Positions 6,336-14,173 are shown, counted from the first letter of the stretch. The stretch is 21,864 nt of DNA from JAWLCG01 sp041687295 (GCA_041687295.1 JAWLCG010000033.1:1-21864), one strand, 5' to 3'. The notes: generated from the sequence alone by a model not told the origin. Numbers and translations: made by a program.

Positions 6336-8342
6336 GTGAGCAACAGCGAGCGACACGAGATCCGCTTCCCGGCCGGCGCCGAAGCGGTTGTGGATGTGAC
6401 GAAGGCGCCCTACAACTGCGACCCGACCGGCAAGGAAGACTGCACGGCTGCGTTGGTCCAGGCCTTGGACGACCTTGTGCGCCCGTGGCGCGACGCCTTT
6501 GAGCGGCAGGATGCCTTCTTCCGGGAGAACCCCTTTGAATACGAGGGACTGTTCGAAGCTCGCAAGAGTCATGGGATGATCTTCGTGCCGGTGCCGCCGC
6601 CGGCCCGCCTGCTCTACTTCCCGCACGGGACGTACTTGGTCAGCGACACGCTGCGGTACACCCTGCGCGACCTGCAGAACTGCAACAGATTTGAGCTGCC
6701 GCAGCTTATCCAGTTCCGTGGGCAATCGGAGGAGGGGACAGTCATCAAGCTGGCGGACCGCTGCCCCGGCTTTGAGGCGGGGACGCAGCGGCCCGTCATC
6801 GACATCATGGGGGGCATCTCGACTAATGCAGCCTTCCAGAACAGCGTGGAGGATCTTACGATCGACGTGGGCAGCGGCAACCCCGGCGCGATCGGCCTGG
6901 TCTTCTTCGCCAACAACACCGGCGCGGTGCGGCACGTCACCATGCGATCAAGCGACCCGGATGGGGCCGGCCACTGCGGCTTCTCCATTCGCAACCGCAA
7001 CGCCAGCGGTGTGCTGGTGCGGGACATCACGGTGCGCGGCTTCGACTGCGGTGTGCGGATCGAGCACGACCGCCTGGCCGTCGGGCTCGAGCACGTCCGC
7101 GTGAGCGGGCAGCGGTGTTGCGGCGTGCACATCGACCGCCAGAACGTCTCCCTCCGCGGCCTGGTCAGCGAGAACGCGGTTCCGGCGTTGAAGGTCACCG
7201 GGCGCGAGGCCGTGGTGGCGTTCGTGGACTCGCAACTGCAGGGCGGCTCGCCCGCCGAGCCGGCGGTGGTTCTCGGCGAGGGCCACCTCTTCGCCCGCAA
7301 CGTTGAGACCGAAGGCTACTCGTGCGCCCTGCGGCGCCTAGGGGCTACAGAAGTCCCCGAAGCGCGCATAGACGAATATGTGTCCTCGACGGTGCTCACA
7401 CTGTTCGCCGAGGAGTCACGCCGGTCGCTGAACCTGCCCGTCGAGGAGACGCCGGAGATCCCATGGCCCAACGACCCCGGCCAGTGGGCGTGCGTCAATG
7501 ACTTCGGCGCCGTCGGCGACGGCGAAACGGACGACACCGAGGCGATCCGCGCAGCCATCGCCTCGGGCCAGCCGGCCGTCTACTTCCAGCCCGGCATCTA
7601 CCGGATCGACGACGTCATCGACCTGCCGGCCAGCCTCCGACGCCTGAACTTCATGAAGTGCGACCTTGCCGCGGGCGATCGCCTGCGGCTGCGGCACGGG
7701 GTCGGCGCGTTCCGCGTGACGGAGGATGCCCCGGACCCGCTGATCATCGAGGACCTCTTCGCGATGGAGAAGTGGCGGGGCGGCCAGTACTTCGTCGAGC
7801 ACGCCTCGCGCCGGACCCTGGTGCTGAGCGACATCCACATGCACTTCTGTGCCGGGTACTTCAACAGCGTCGAGGGCGGCAAGGTGTTCATCGAGAGCAT
7901 GTTCTGCATGAACCAGTTCAGGCCGGAGCTGCCGGTGTTCCACTTCAAGGGCCAGTCCGTCTGGGCCCGCCAGATCAACCCCGAGCGCAACAACCCGGAG
8001 ATCCTCAACGACGGCGGCATGCTCTGGATCCTTGGGTTCAAGACCGAGATGCACGGGACAGCCTTCCGGACCGAGCGCGGCGGGCGGACTGAGGTGCTTG
8101 GAGGTACGATCAACCAGTGCGTCGCGGAGGGTGCCCCGCCGACCATCGTCAACCACGACTCCCAGGTGTCGGTGGTCTGCTCCACCACCGACTGGCGACC
8201 CATTACGGCACGAGGCCATATCTTAATTGAGGAACGCCGGGACGGAACGACGAGGCGGCTGAAGTGGAGCGAGTTCCCGCGACGCCATGATGGCGACCTG
8301 GTCGCCATCCCTCTCTACATCGGCCGCGCGGGTCCCCGCTGA
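6336..8342 (+). CDS. Two-module right-handed beta-helix protein (pectate-lyase superfamily)
   Basis: 668-aa protein with two copies of the pectate-lyase-superfamily (PF12708-like) entry motif. The first is VVDVTKAPYNCDPTGKEDCT near residue 16; the second, near residue 384, is NDFGAVGDGETDDTEAIRAA followed by AVYFQPGIYRID. The first module also has LLYFPHGTYLVSDTL, and strand-turn repeats typical of a parallel beta-helix follow (SVEDLTID, VRHVTMRSSD, VRDITVRGFDCGVRI). Such proteins include polysaccharide lyases, GH28-type hydrolases and epimerases; I cannot point to catalytic residues. It starts at GTG 6336, set by AAGGAG at 6321-6326, and the gap to the sulfatase is only 17 bp, so they are co-transcribed. 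There is no signal peptide, which is unusual for a glycan-cleaving beta-helix and suggests action on imported oligosaccharides. Confidence 0.88.
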   Translation: MSNSERHEIRFPAGAEAVVDVTKAPYNCDPTGKEDCTAALVQALDDLVRPWRDAFERQDAFFRENPFEYEGLFEARKSHGMIFVPVPPPARLLYFPHGTYLVSDTLRYTLRDLQNCNRFELPQLIQFRGQSEEGTVIKLADRCPGFEAGTQRPVIDIMGGISTNAAFQNSVEDLTIDVGSGNPGAIGLVFFANNTGAVRHVTMRSSDPDGAGHCGFSIRNRNASGVLVRDITVRGFDCGVRIEHDRLAVGLEHVRVSGQRCCGVHIDRQNVSLRGLVSENAVPALKVTGREAVVAFVDSQLQGGSPAEPAVVLGEGHLFARNVETEGYSCALRRLGATEVPEARIDEYVSSTVLTLFAEESRRSLNLPVEETPEIPWPNDPGQWACVNDFGAVGDGETDDTEAIRAAIASGQPAVYFQPGIYRIDDVIDLPASLRRLNFMKCDLAAGDRLRLRHGVGAFRVTEDAPDPLIIEDLFAMEKWRGGQYFVEHASRRTLVLSDIHMHFCAGYFNSVEGGKVFIESMFCMNQFRPELPVFHFKGQSVWARQINPERNNPEILNDGGMLWILGFKTEMHGTAFRTERGGRTEVLGGTINQCVAEGAPPTIVNHDSQVSVVCSTTDWRPITARGHILIEERRDGTTRRLKWSEFPRRHDGDLVAIPLYIGRAGPR

Positions 8343-8399
8343 TGGTCCTGACGAGCACCGGGCGTCCGCACAGGCGATCTTCCAGGCAGGAAGGTAAGC

Positions 8400-8480
8400 A
8401 TGGCCGTGAAACGAGGATGCAAGCTGGACGACCTGGACATCCGCGAGGTGCAGCAGACGCTCGTTCAGCAGCGGCGGTAG
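8400..8480 (+). CDS. Micro-ORF of 26 codons after the beta-helix gene
   Basis: A short frame (MAVKRGCKLDDLDIRE...QQRR) has a GGAAGG motif well placed upstream and ends before a strong hairpin. I do not recognise it. The third-position GC is native-like, so it may be the start of a lost downstream gene or a genuine small protein. The sequence from 8343 to 8399 shows nothing else. Confidence 0.25.
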   Translation: MAVKRGCKLDDLDIREVQQTLVQQRR

Positions 8481-8493
8481 GCAGGGGGCCACG

Positions 8494-8538
8494 CCGCTGA
8501 CGGGTGGCGAGGGCCCGAGCGGTCAGCCCCGTCAGCGG
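8494..8538. terminator. Hairpin with perfect 11-bp arms, possible terminator
   Basis: CCGCTGACGGG (8494-8504) and CCCGTCAGCGG (8528-8538) are exact reverse complements around a 23-nt loop. The hairpin sits after the 1809-8342 gene run and at the tail of the minus-strand AraC relic, whose stop codon is inside the right arm. There is no T-tract on either side, so if it terminates transcription it is not of the classical intrinsic type. A protein-binding dyad is the alternative. Confidence 0.45.
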
Positions 8539-8621
8539 TCTACCGGCAACCGGCCGAACTGCCGGGGCGACAGCCCCGTCTGCTGGCGGAACAGTCTCTT
8601 GGGTACGGTGTAGTCATTCAT
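8532..8621 (-). pseudogene. C-terminal tail of a lost AraC-family regulator
   Basis: On the minus strand, MNDYTVPKRLF continues into RQQTGLSPRQFGRLPVDR and a stop. This is the recognisable last helix region of an AraC DNA-binding domain (pattern F..LF...TG.SP..F). No helix-turn-helix or sensor domain is found upstream in any frame, because that DNA is now the start of the plus-strand sulfatase. The gene has lost all but about 30 residues and cannot be functional. I infer a deletion or replacement event that brought in the sulfatases at 8719 onward. Confidence 0.6.
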
Positions 8622-8718
8622 GGGCATCGTCCAGATTCCCCATGTATAGCCAATGAGCCTATGGCCGGCAAGGCCGGGAAGAAGTAGGCTGGGGCTCCTA
8701 TCGGAAGGAGCGTGCATC

Positions 8719-10341
8719 GTGGCGAAGAGCCGTCCGAACATCCTGATCATCGTCACAGACCAACAGCGGGCCGACACGATCGGTGCGCTGGGCAACCCTG
8801 TCATTCGGACGCCGCACCTGGATGGACTGGCCCGGGCGGGGACGGCCTTTACCCGGGCCTATACGCCCGCGCCGATCTGCTCGCCGACGCGGGTGTCGAT
8901 GGTCACAGGCCTGCCCCCGCACGTGCACCGGTTCACCGACCACGACTGGTGGCACTGGGAGCCGCCCGGCGGCCCGCCCAGCCCCGCGCCGCACAACCCG
9001 CCGTTCATGAAGCTTGCCCACGACGCGGGCTACCAGACGTTCGCCGCCGGCAAGCTGCACCACTCTGGCCGCGGGTGGCTGACCGAGGGGGTCGAGGAGT
9101 ACGCCGGCCGCGAGCCCGCCCTCAGCGACACCACGGCCGTGCTGGGCGGGTACGACGACTTCCTGAAAGCCCGGGGCTACCCCGAGTGGCTCGGGCCCAG
9201 CCGGGGCCTGGGCAGCGAGTACTACATGGTGCCCCAGGCCACCGACGCGCCGCCTGAGCACAGCCGGCCGCACTGGACGGCCGACCAGTGCATCGACTTC
9301 CTGCGCCGCCGCGACCCGAGCCGGCCGTTCCTGCTGCAGTGTCACTTCGAGGGTCCGCACCCGCCCATCGTCAACCCCATGCCCTGGGCGCTGCTGTACC
9401 GGGCGCACGAGATGGACGCCCCGCACCGGCCCCCGGACTACAGCGACTACCAGAGCCGCACGAACCGCTACCAGAACCGCTACAAGTGCCGCGATACGGC
9501 GCAGGAGGACGACACCGGCTACCGCATCCTCAAGGCCGCCTACTACGGCAATATCTCGCTGATCGACTACAACCTCGGCCGGCTGCTGGATGCCCTGGGC
9601 GACGAGCGCGACCATACGCTGATCCTCTTCACCACCGACCACGGCGAACTGCTGGGCGATTACGGCTGCGTGGGCAAGCGGTGCATGCTGGAGGCGTCGG
9701 TCCGCATCCCGATGCTGGTGGCCTGGCCGGGGCATGTGCCGGGCGGGGCGGTCAGCGCCGCGCCCGTGAGCCTGATGGACATGTACCGCACGGTCCTGGA
9801 CGCGGCCGGCATCGAGGGCCACCGGCGGAGCGAGGAAGGCCGGTCCCTGCTGGAGTCGGCGTGCCGGCCCGACGAGGAACGGGTCGTCTTCAGCCAGTTC
9901 TCCAAGGGCTGGTGCGGCCAGTATGCCGCCACCGACGGGCGTTGGAAGTACGCGTACTCCGCCCCGGACGACCGGGAGTGGCTGTTCGAGCTCCGCGATG
10001 CGCTGGTCGAGGGACCCAACCGGATCGAGGACCCGGCGGCGGCCGGGCACCTGCACCGCCTCAAGGGGGCGCTGCTGCGGCGCCACGCGCCGGCGGTCGA
10101 CCCGTACTCCGACGCGGTGGAGGGCGACGACTGGAAGCGGCACACCCCGCCGCCGGCGGACTACCTGGACGCCCCGACCTTCGGCTACCTCTGGCAGGAA
10201 CGCGCCCCCGAGGCGCTGCAGGCCGCCGTCGACGCCCTGGGGCCGGGGTACGCGCGCAAGGTCACCCGCGACCAGAGCCAGAGCCTGCACGCCCTGCACG
10301 GCGTGTGCGGCGGCCGGTCGCCGTTCGAAGGCAAACGGTGA
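8719..10341 (+). CDS. Type I sulfatase, paralogue A of a tandem pair
   Basis: 540-aa S1-type sulfatase. The N-terminus reads SRPNILIIVTDQQRADTIGA with metal ligands Asp14/Gln15, then RTPHLDGLARAGTAF. The formylglycine site is PICSPTRVSMVTG (Cys54), a CxPxR in which Thr replaces the commoner Ser/Ala. FTTDHGELLGDYGCVGKRC provides the second metal site and a likely active-site lysine. The C-terminus ends in ALGPGYARKVTRD. I chose GTG 8719 because AAGGAG (8705-8710) is eight bases upstream and translation begins just before the core; the ATG at 8653 would add an unrelated leader. No signal peptide. It shares blocks with the next gene throughout (QQRADTI, GDYGCVGKRCMLEA, VFSQFS, ALGPGYAR), so they are duplicates. 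They are probably co-transcribed (40-bp gap). Confidence 0.94.
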   Translation: MAKSRPNILIIVTDQQRADTIGALGNPVIRTPHLDGLARAGTAFTRAYTPAPICSPTRVSMVTGLPPHVHRFTDHDWWHWEPPGGPPSPAPHNPPFMKLAHDAGYQTFAAGKLHHSGRGWLTEGVEEYAGREPALSDTTAVLGGYDDFLKARGYPEWLGPSRGLGSEYYMVPQATDAPPEHSRPHWTADQCIDFLRRRDPSRPFLLQCHFEGPHPPIVNPMPWALLYRAHEMDAPHRPPDYSDYQSRTNRYQNRYKCRDTAQEDDTGYRILKAAYYGNISLIDYNLGRLLDALGDERDHTLILFTTDHGELLGDYGCVGKRCMLEASVRIPMLVAWPGHVPGGAVSAAPVSLMDMYRTVLDAAGIEGHRRSEEGRSLLESACRPDEERVVFSQFSKGWCGQYAATDGRWKYAYSAPDDREWLFELRDALVEGPNRIEDPAAAGHLHRLKGALLRRHAPAVDPYSDAVEGDDWKRHTPPPADYLDAPTFGYLWQERAPEALQAAVDALGPGYARKVTRDQSQSLHALHGVCGGRSPFEGKR

Positions 10342-10381
10342 GCTGTAGACCGGTCGGGCTGCAGCAAGGAAAGGAGCCGCG

Positions 10382-11938
10382 ATGGTGAGACGGGCGCCGA
10401 ATATTTTGATCATCGTGACGGATCAGCAGCGGGCTGATACGATCGCGGCGTTGGGAGACCCCCTCATCAGGACGCCCCACCTCGACCGGCTGGTGCACGA
10501 GGGCACGGCCTTTCGTCGGGCGTATACGCCGTGCCCGGTCTGCGCGCCGGCCCGCGGCTCGTTGTCGACCGGCGTGCCGCCGCACCAGGCCGGCTGCTCG
10601 GACAACTGCGGCAACGCCCCAGTGGATCTGCCCGACTTCGCCACGCTGCTGCACGATGCCGGTTACCAGACCTGGGGCTACGGTAAGCAGTACAGCCGCT
10701 TCGGTCCCAAGGGGCAGGCCGGCAACTCGGGGGGGTTCGACGAGTTCCTGGACTGGAATGACTACAACGCCTGGTGGGCCGGCCAAGGCTTCGACTACCT
10801 CGACGGCCCGCGCGGCCACAGCAACGAGTACTACTACATCCCCAAGCCCATGGGCTACCCGGAGCGGTTCAGCCGGTCGCACTGGATCGCCGACCACTGC
10901 GTTAAGGCGATGGAGCGGCGCGACCCCAACCGCCCGTTCCTGCTCTGCGCCCACTTCGGCGAACCGCACCCGCCGTGGAACCTGCCCTACCCGTGGAACT
11001 ACCTGTACCGCCCGGTCGAGATGCCGCCTCCGATCCGGCCGGCGAACTACCGCGACTACCGCTGCCGGGCGAACCTGTTCCAGAACCGCTACAAGTGGAT
11101 GGAGCAGGCGGTGGAGGGCGACGACACGCTGCTGCGCATTATCCGGGCGGCGTACTACGGGACGGTCTCCTACCTCGACTCGCAGGTTGGCCGCATTCTG
11201 GAGGCGGTCGGCACGGCGATGGACGAGACGCTGGTCATCTTCACTACCGATCACGGCGAGATGCTCGGGGACTACGGCTGCGTGGGCAAACGCTGCATGC
11301 TGGAGGCAGCCGTGCGGGTGCCGCTGATCGCCCGCCTGCCGGGGTTCCTGCCCGGGGGACGCCAGTGTCGGGCGGCCGCGACGCTGTTGGACGTCATGCC
11401 CACGATTTGCGAGGCGGCCGGGGTCCAGACGCCGCCGCTGGACGAGGCGCGGTCCCTGCGGGAGGTGGCGGAGATGCAGCCCGGCGAGCGGATCGTCTTC
11501 AGCCAGTTCAGCCGGTGCTGGAACGGGCAATACTTCGCGGCCGACGGGTTGGGCAGCTACGCCTACTCGGCCGCCGACCGGCGGGAGTGGCACTTCCGGC
11601 TCTCCGACGCACTGGCGCAGGGGCCGATCCGTCCGGTGGACGACCACGGGCGCCGGCTGCGGGCGGCAGTCATCGAACGCCACCGCCACGACGCGTACTC
11701 CCAGGCGGTTGAAGGCAACGACTGGCGCGAGCACGACGTGCCGGCCAATCCGATCCACAGCGACCCCGACTACGGCTACCTGTTCGCCGAGCCGGCCGAG
11801 CGGATCCAGACCGATGTGAACGCCCTCGGGCCCGGCTACGCCCGCCGGTGCACGGACCTCGGCGGGGGGCACCTGATGGCCGAGCACATGGTGCCCATGA
11901 CGCACGAGGAGCGGCAACGTTGGCAGGAGAAGGTATGA
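10382..11938 (+). CDS. Type I sulfatase, paralogue B of a tandem pair
   Basis: 518-aa S1-type sulfatase homologous along its whole length to the preceding gene. It has APNILIIVTDQQRADTIAAL (Asp14/Gln15), RTPHLDRLVHEGTAF, and the formylglycine site CPVCAPARGSLSTG (Cys54, CAPAR form). FTTDHGEMLGDYGCVGKRC follows, and NALGPGYARRC lies near the end. Start ATG 10382 follows AAAGGAG. There is no signal peptide. The two paralogues differ around the active-site Cys and in the segment after it (PHVHRFTDHDWWHW versus PHQAGCSDNCGN), where sulfatase substrate pockets are formed, which suggests specialisation after duplication. Its TGA overlaps an ATG (ATGA at 11935), once probably coupling it to a downstream gene that is now degraded. 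Confidence 0.94.
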   Translation: MVRRAPNILIIVTDQQRADTIAALGDPLIRTPHLDRLVHEGTAFRRAYTPCPVCAPARGSLSTGVPPHQAGCSDNCGNAPVDLPDFATLLHDAGYQTWGYGKQYSRFGPKGQAGNSGGFDEFLDWNDYNAWWAGQGFDYLDGPRGHSNEYYYIPKPMGYPERFSRSHWIADHCVKAMERRDPNRPFLLCAHFGEPHPPWNLPYPWNYLYRPVEMPPPIRPANYRDYRCRANLFQNRYKWMEQAVEGDDTLLRIIRAAYYGTVSYLDSQVGRILEAVGTAMDETLVIFTTDHGEMLGDYGCVGKRCMLEAAVRVPLIARLPGFLPGGRQCRAAATLLDVMPTICEAAGVQTPPLDEARSLREVAEMQPGERIVFSQFSRCWNGQYFAADGLGSYAYSAADRREWHFRLSDALAQGPIRPVDDHGRRLRAAVIERHRHDAYSQAVEGNDWREHDVPANPIHSDPDYGYLFAEPAERIQTDVNALGPGYARRCTDLGGGHLMAEHMVPMTHEERQRWQEKV

Positions 11939-12003
11939 CGATGTACATGCCCATTCAGGGCTGCGCGTGGCAGCTTCAGATGGTCGGCCAGGCGGAGCGT
12001 TAA
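11935..12003 (+). CDS. 22-codon ORF coupled to the sulfatase stop, probably a relic
   Basis: The ATG overlaps the preceding TGA (ATGA) and reads MTMYMPIQGCAWQLQMVGQAER before TAA at 12001. I do not recognise it. The coupling geometry suggests it is the original start of the gene whose remains lie just downstream in another frame. The intervening 12004-12076 shows no convincing coding signal. Confidence 0.25.
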   Translation: MTMYMPIQGCAWQLQMVGQAER

Positions 12004-12076
12004 CAGCTGGTCTGCGCGACCTTTCAGGGCGCGGTCCTCGGGAGGGGACCTGCCTTCGGGGTGGACGCGGTGGACC

Positions 12077-12436
12077 GTGCCGGGGGAGGATTTCCCCTTC
12101 GCGCTGGCCTCGGTCAATGCGGCGGATGGCCCTCTCGTCCTGCTGGCGACGGCCGGGGGCGACCTGAAGGCGATTGATATGTCCGGCGAGGTGCAGTGGA
12201 CCTTCCAGTCGCCCTATCCCATGTACGCGGCCGCTGCGATGCGGGTGCGGCCGGGGCAGGAGCTGATCGCCTGCGGCGGCATCGAGAATCGGCTGCACGT
12301 GCTGGACTGCGCCGGACGCACCGTGTGCACCCGGCCGATGGAGCGCTTCGTGCACCGTCTGCTGGCCGGCGACTTCGACGGCGACGGACTGGATGAACTG
12401 CTGGTGATGGACGGCCACGGCGGGGCGGTCCCGCGG
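12077..12436 (+). pseudogene. Fragment of an FG-GAP/VCBS or PQQ-type beta-propeller protein
   Basis: The frame reads as propeller blades: PLVLLATAGGDLKAIDMSG followed by VQWTF, then LIACGGIENRLHVLDCAGR, then a calcium-type FG-GAP motif LLAGDFDGDGLDELLVMDG. Homology stops at about 12424. The open frame beyond that is merely antisense to the XylR-type gene and is not protein-like. GTG 12077 is the first in-frame start codon after the sulfatase stop, but the frame upstream is open without a start, so the true N-terminus is also missing. The protein would normally be extracytoplasmic and several hundred residues long; here only two or three blades survive. The 3' break abuts the stop codon of the minus-strand regulator. 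Confidence 0.7.
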
Positions 12437-12439
12437 GGT

Positions 12440-13597
12440 TCAGCCTCTCAGCGAGTGTTCTTTGCGGTAGGCGCTGGGGGTGGTGTGCACCAGCCGGCGG
12501 AAGACGCGGCAGAACGTGGCCGAACTGCCAAAGCCGCAGCGGTAAGCGATGTCAGTGACCGAGTAGGCTGTGTCCACCAGCAGCAGGCGCGCCTTGGCGA
12601 TGCGCTCGTTGCAGATGTGCTCCTCGATGCTGCAATCCAGATGCCGTCGGAAGGCCTGTTCGAGCGTGCGCCGCCCCACGGGCACGTTGCGCAGCACCTC
12701 GGCTGCGCCGAGGGGCTCTTCCACGTGGTCCTGGATGTACCGGACCGCGTGGACCACGTGGGGGTTGCGGGCGGCGATTATCTCGGTGCTCTTACGCTGT
12801 ACGACGGCCTTGGGCGGCAGGGGCAGGCGATGCTGCTCGAGCGGTTCGCCCCGGAGGAGCCTGGCGAGCATGGCCGCGGCTTCGTAGCCCACGCGGCGGG
12901 TGTTGTGGTCGATCGCCGAGAGTGGCGGGATGCACAGATCGCAGAATACCTCGTCGTTTTCCACCGCCAGAACGGCGATGTCTTCGGGCACGCGCAGCTC
13001 CAGGCGGTAGCACGCCTCCAGCACGGCCTGGCCAGGCGTGGACATGATCACCAGCAGCCCCACCGGCCGAGGCAGCGAAGGCAGCCAGTCGGCCAATCGG
13101 CGGCGCCCGTTGGCATCGTGCAGGCTGAAGGGCGCCTGGCACGACCCGAGCCCACGCTGGCGGGCCACCTCGGCGAAGCCCTCGTTGCGCAGGTCCGAGA
13201 AGCCCGCGCCCGGCGTGCCGAGGTACGCCAGGTTCCGCAGGCCCAGGCCCGCGAAGTACTCCCCGGCCATCCGGCCGATCTGACGGTCGTCGGGAAACAC
13301 CTGCGGCCAATCAGGCTTGGTCTCCTCGACGAACACCACGGGCACGCGCCGCTTCTTGTGCACAAGGCGCCGCGGGGCCAGCCCGCCGGCCTCGGCGATG
13401 ACGCCGTCGAGCGGCTGATGCTTGCGGAAGAGTTCCGTGGTGACACGGCGGGCTGAGCGTTCGAAGATCACGTCCCACGGCGCATGCTCGTGGACGTAGC
13501 AGGCCACGCCCTCGGCCACCTGTCGGCCGTAGGCACGAAACGCCTCCACCGCGAGCAACACGCGAGGCCGGCCAAGACGCTGGTATCGATGGGGCAT
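12440..13597 (-). CDS. XylR-type regulator: LacI-like sugar sensor plus AraC HTH
   Basis: 385-aa transcription factor with the domain order of E. coli XylR (392 aa). It has no N-terminal HTH. A periplasmic-binding-like sensor spans residues ~12-275 (RPRVLLAVEAFRAYGRQVA, LDGVIAEAGG, VPVVFVEETKPDWP, LAYLGTPGAGFSDLRNEGF, VLAVENDEVFCDLCIPPLSA). It is followed by a C-terminal AraC double HTH (VGRRTLEQAFRRHL, ITDIAYRCGF-type turn, FCRVFRRLVHTTPSAYRKE). I chose ATG 13597 because GGGAGG sits six bases upstream; the GTG three bases earlier would be too close. It lies opposite to its neighbours and divergent from the small exported-protein gene. The family is confident. It probably senses a pentose or related sugar released by the enzymes around it (inference). 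Confidence 0.93.
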   Translation of the reverse strand: MPHRYQRLGRPRVLLAVEAFRAYGRQVAEGVACYVHEHAPWDVIFERSARRVTTELFRKHQPLDGVIAEAGGLAPRRLVHKKRRVPVVFVEETKPDWPQVFPDDRQIGRMAGEYFAGLGLRNLAYLGTPGAGFSDLRNEGFAEVARQRGLGSCQAPFSLHDANGRRRLADWLPSLPRPVGLLVIMSTPGQAVLEACYRLELRVPEDIAVLAVENDEVFCDLCIPPLSAIDHNTRRVGYEAAAMLARLLRGEPLEQHRLPLPPKAVVQRKSTEIIAARNPHVVHAVRYIQDHVEEPLGAAEVLRNVPVGRRTLEQAFRRHLDCSIEEHICNERIAKARLLLVDTAYSVTDIAYRCGFGSSATFCRVFRRLVHTTPSAYRKEHSLRG

Positions 13598-13626
13598 CAC
13601 ACGCCTCCCGAAGATCGTGAGATTTC

Positions 13627-13670
13627 TGCGCTGGCGCGCAACATTTTAACCGCTACGCGCTGCGCAGCAA
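13627..13670 (-). promoter_or_regulatory. Candidate promoter and dyad operators for the XylR-type gene
   Basis: On the minus strand TTGCTG (13670-13665) and TAAAAT (13648-13643) are separated by 16 bp and would start transcription about 35-40 bases before ATG 13597. Two dyads bracket the -10 box. TGCGC-TGGC-GCGCA (13627-13640) lies downstream of it. The perfect 10-bp palindrome GCTGCGCAGC (13659-13668) overlaps the -35. Both contain the TGCGC element. This geometry would suit autoregulation, but binding is inferred. Confidence 0.35.
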
Positions 13671-13701
13671 CAGGAATTCCGTCGTACAGTAACGATGTCA
13701 T

Positions 13702-13722
13702 CCCCGGGCACGTGTCCCGGGG
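13702..13722. repeat. GC-rich inverted repeat centred on CACGTG
   Basis: CCCCGGG (13702-13708) and CCCGGGG (13716-13722) are exact reverse complements around CACGTGT. The dyad is 32 bp upstream of the ATG at 13755 and in the divergent region between the XylR-type gene and the exported-protein gene. It would form a stable hairpin in the leader RNA of the plus-strand gene or a symmetric operator. Function is unknown. Confidence 0.4.
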
Positions 13723-13740
13723 GCATCATCTCGACGTTGC

Positions 13741-13777
13741 AGGAGGTCTGTAAAATGACAAGTTCCTCGCAGCTGCA
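13741..13777 (+). other. Strong RBS and ATG one base out of frame with a signal peptide
   Basis: AGGAGG (13741-13746) is placed eight bases before ATG 13755, an ideal start. In the ATG's frame translation ends after eight codons (TGA 13779). In the neighbouring frame the same stretch reads KFLAAAMIVALVGSAAQAAV, a textbook signal-peptide core with an AxA-type cleavage site. One extra base right after the ATG would join the start to that core. The gene is therefore either frameshifted here or affected by a sequencing error. Confidence 0.65.
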
Positions 13778-14173
13778 ATGATCGTCGCCCTTGTCGGGTC
13801 AGCGGCGCAGGCCGCCGTGATTGCGATAGCAGGCGCGAATGGCTACACCAGCCCCCTCGCTTGGTCGGCCAGCGTCACGGGCCCGGCCTCGAAGACGGGC
13901 ACATTCGGCTTCGATGGCGGCAGTGTTGATGTTAGCTTCACACCCGCCGCAGGCATCACAGCGGTAAAGAAGGCTAGTAGTAGCACCGGCATTTACGCTT
14001 ACCGCATTGAACTCGGTGATAGCAGTCCATACGAGGTCGCGTGTGTCGGGTTGGCCCCAGCGCAGCTGTATCAGGTTCTGCAGACCACCAAGGGTGGCAG
14101 TAACACATATACCTTCACCGTCACGACCGGCACGCTCCCCGGTGGCAGGCCCGCGTCGCAGAGCCCTGTGTGA
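13778..14173 (+). CDS. Small exported protein, start frameshifted; function unknown
   Basis: Open frame of 131 aa as written. It begins inside a signal peptide (MIVALVGSAAQAA preceded by in-frame KFLAAA codons without a start). The mature part is Gly/Ser/Thr-rich and beta-sheet-like (GYTSPLAWSASVTGPAS, TGTFGFDGGSVDVSFTPAAG, YTFTVTTGTLPGG), consistent with a surface or secreted domain. No PEP-CTERM or dockerin anchor is visible before the stop, so the C-terminus may also be truncated. Codon use has more A/T-ending codons than neighbouring enzymes, hinting at a different origin. The strong RBS at 13741 is one base out of frame with this protein. It is the only gene in the window with an export signal. 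I do not recognise a specific family. Confidence 0.55.
   Translation: MIVALVGSAAQAAVIAIAGANGYTSPLAWSASVTGPASKTGTFGFDGGSVDVSFTPAAGITAVKKASSSTGIYAYRIELGDSSPYEVACVGLAPAQLYQVLQTTKGGSNTYTFTVTTGTLPGGRPASQSPV

Noticed and set aside
10262..12418. 700-residue minus-strand open frame opposite the tandem sulfatases
   Set aside because: It spans the joint between two convincing plus-strand genes and has antisense-type composition; no domain is recognisable.
12437..13456. Continuation of the propeller-fragment frame for another 340 codons
   Set aside because: It is exactly antisense to the XylR-type regulator, and propeller homology ends by 12424.
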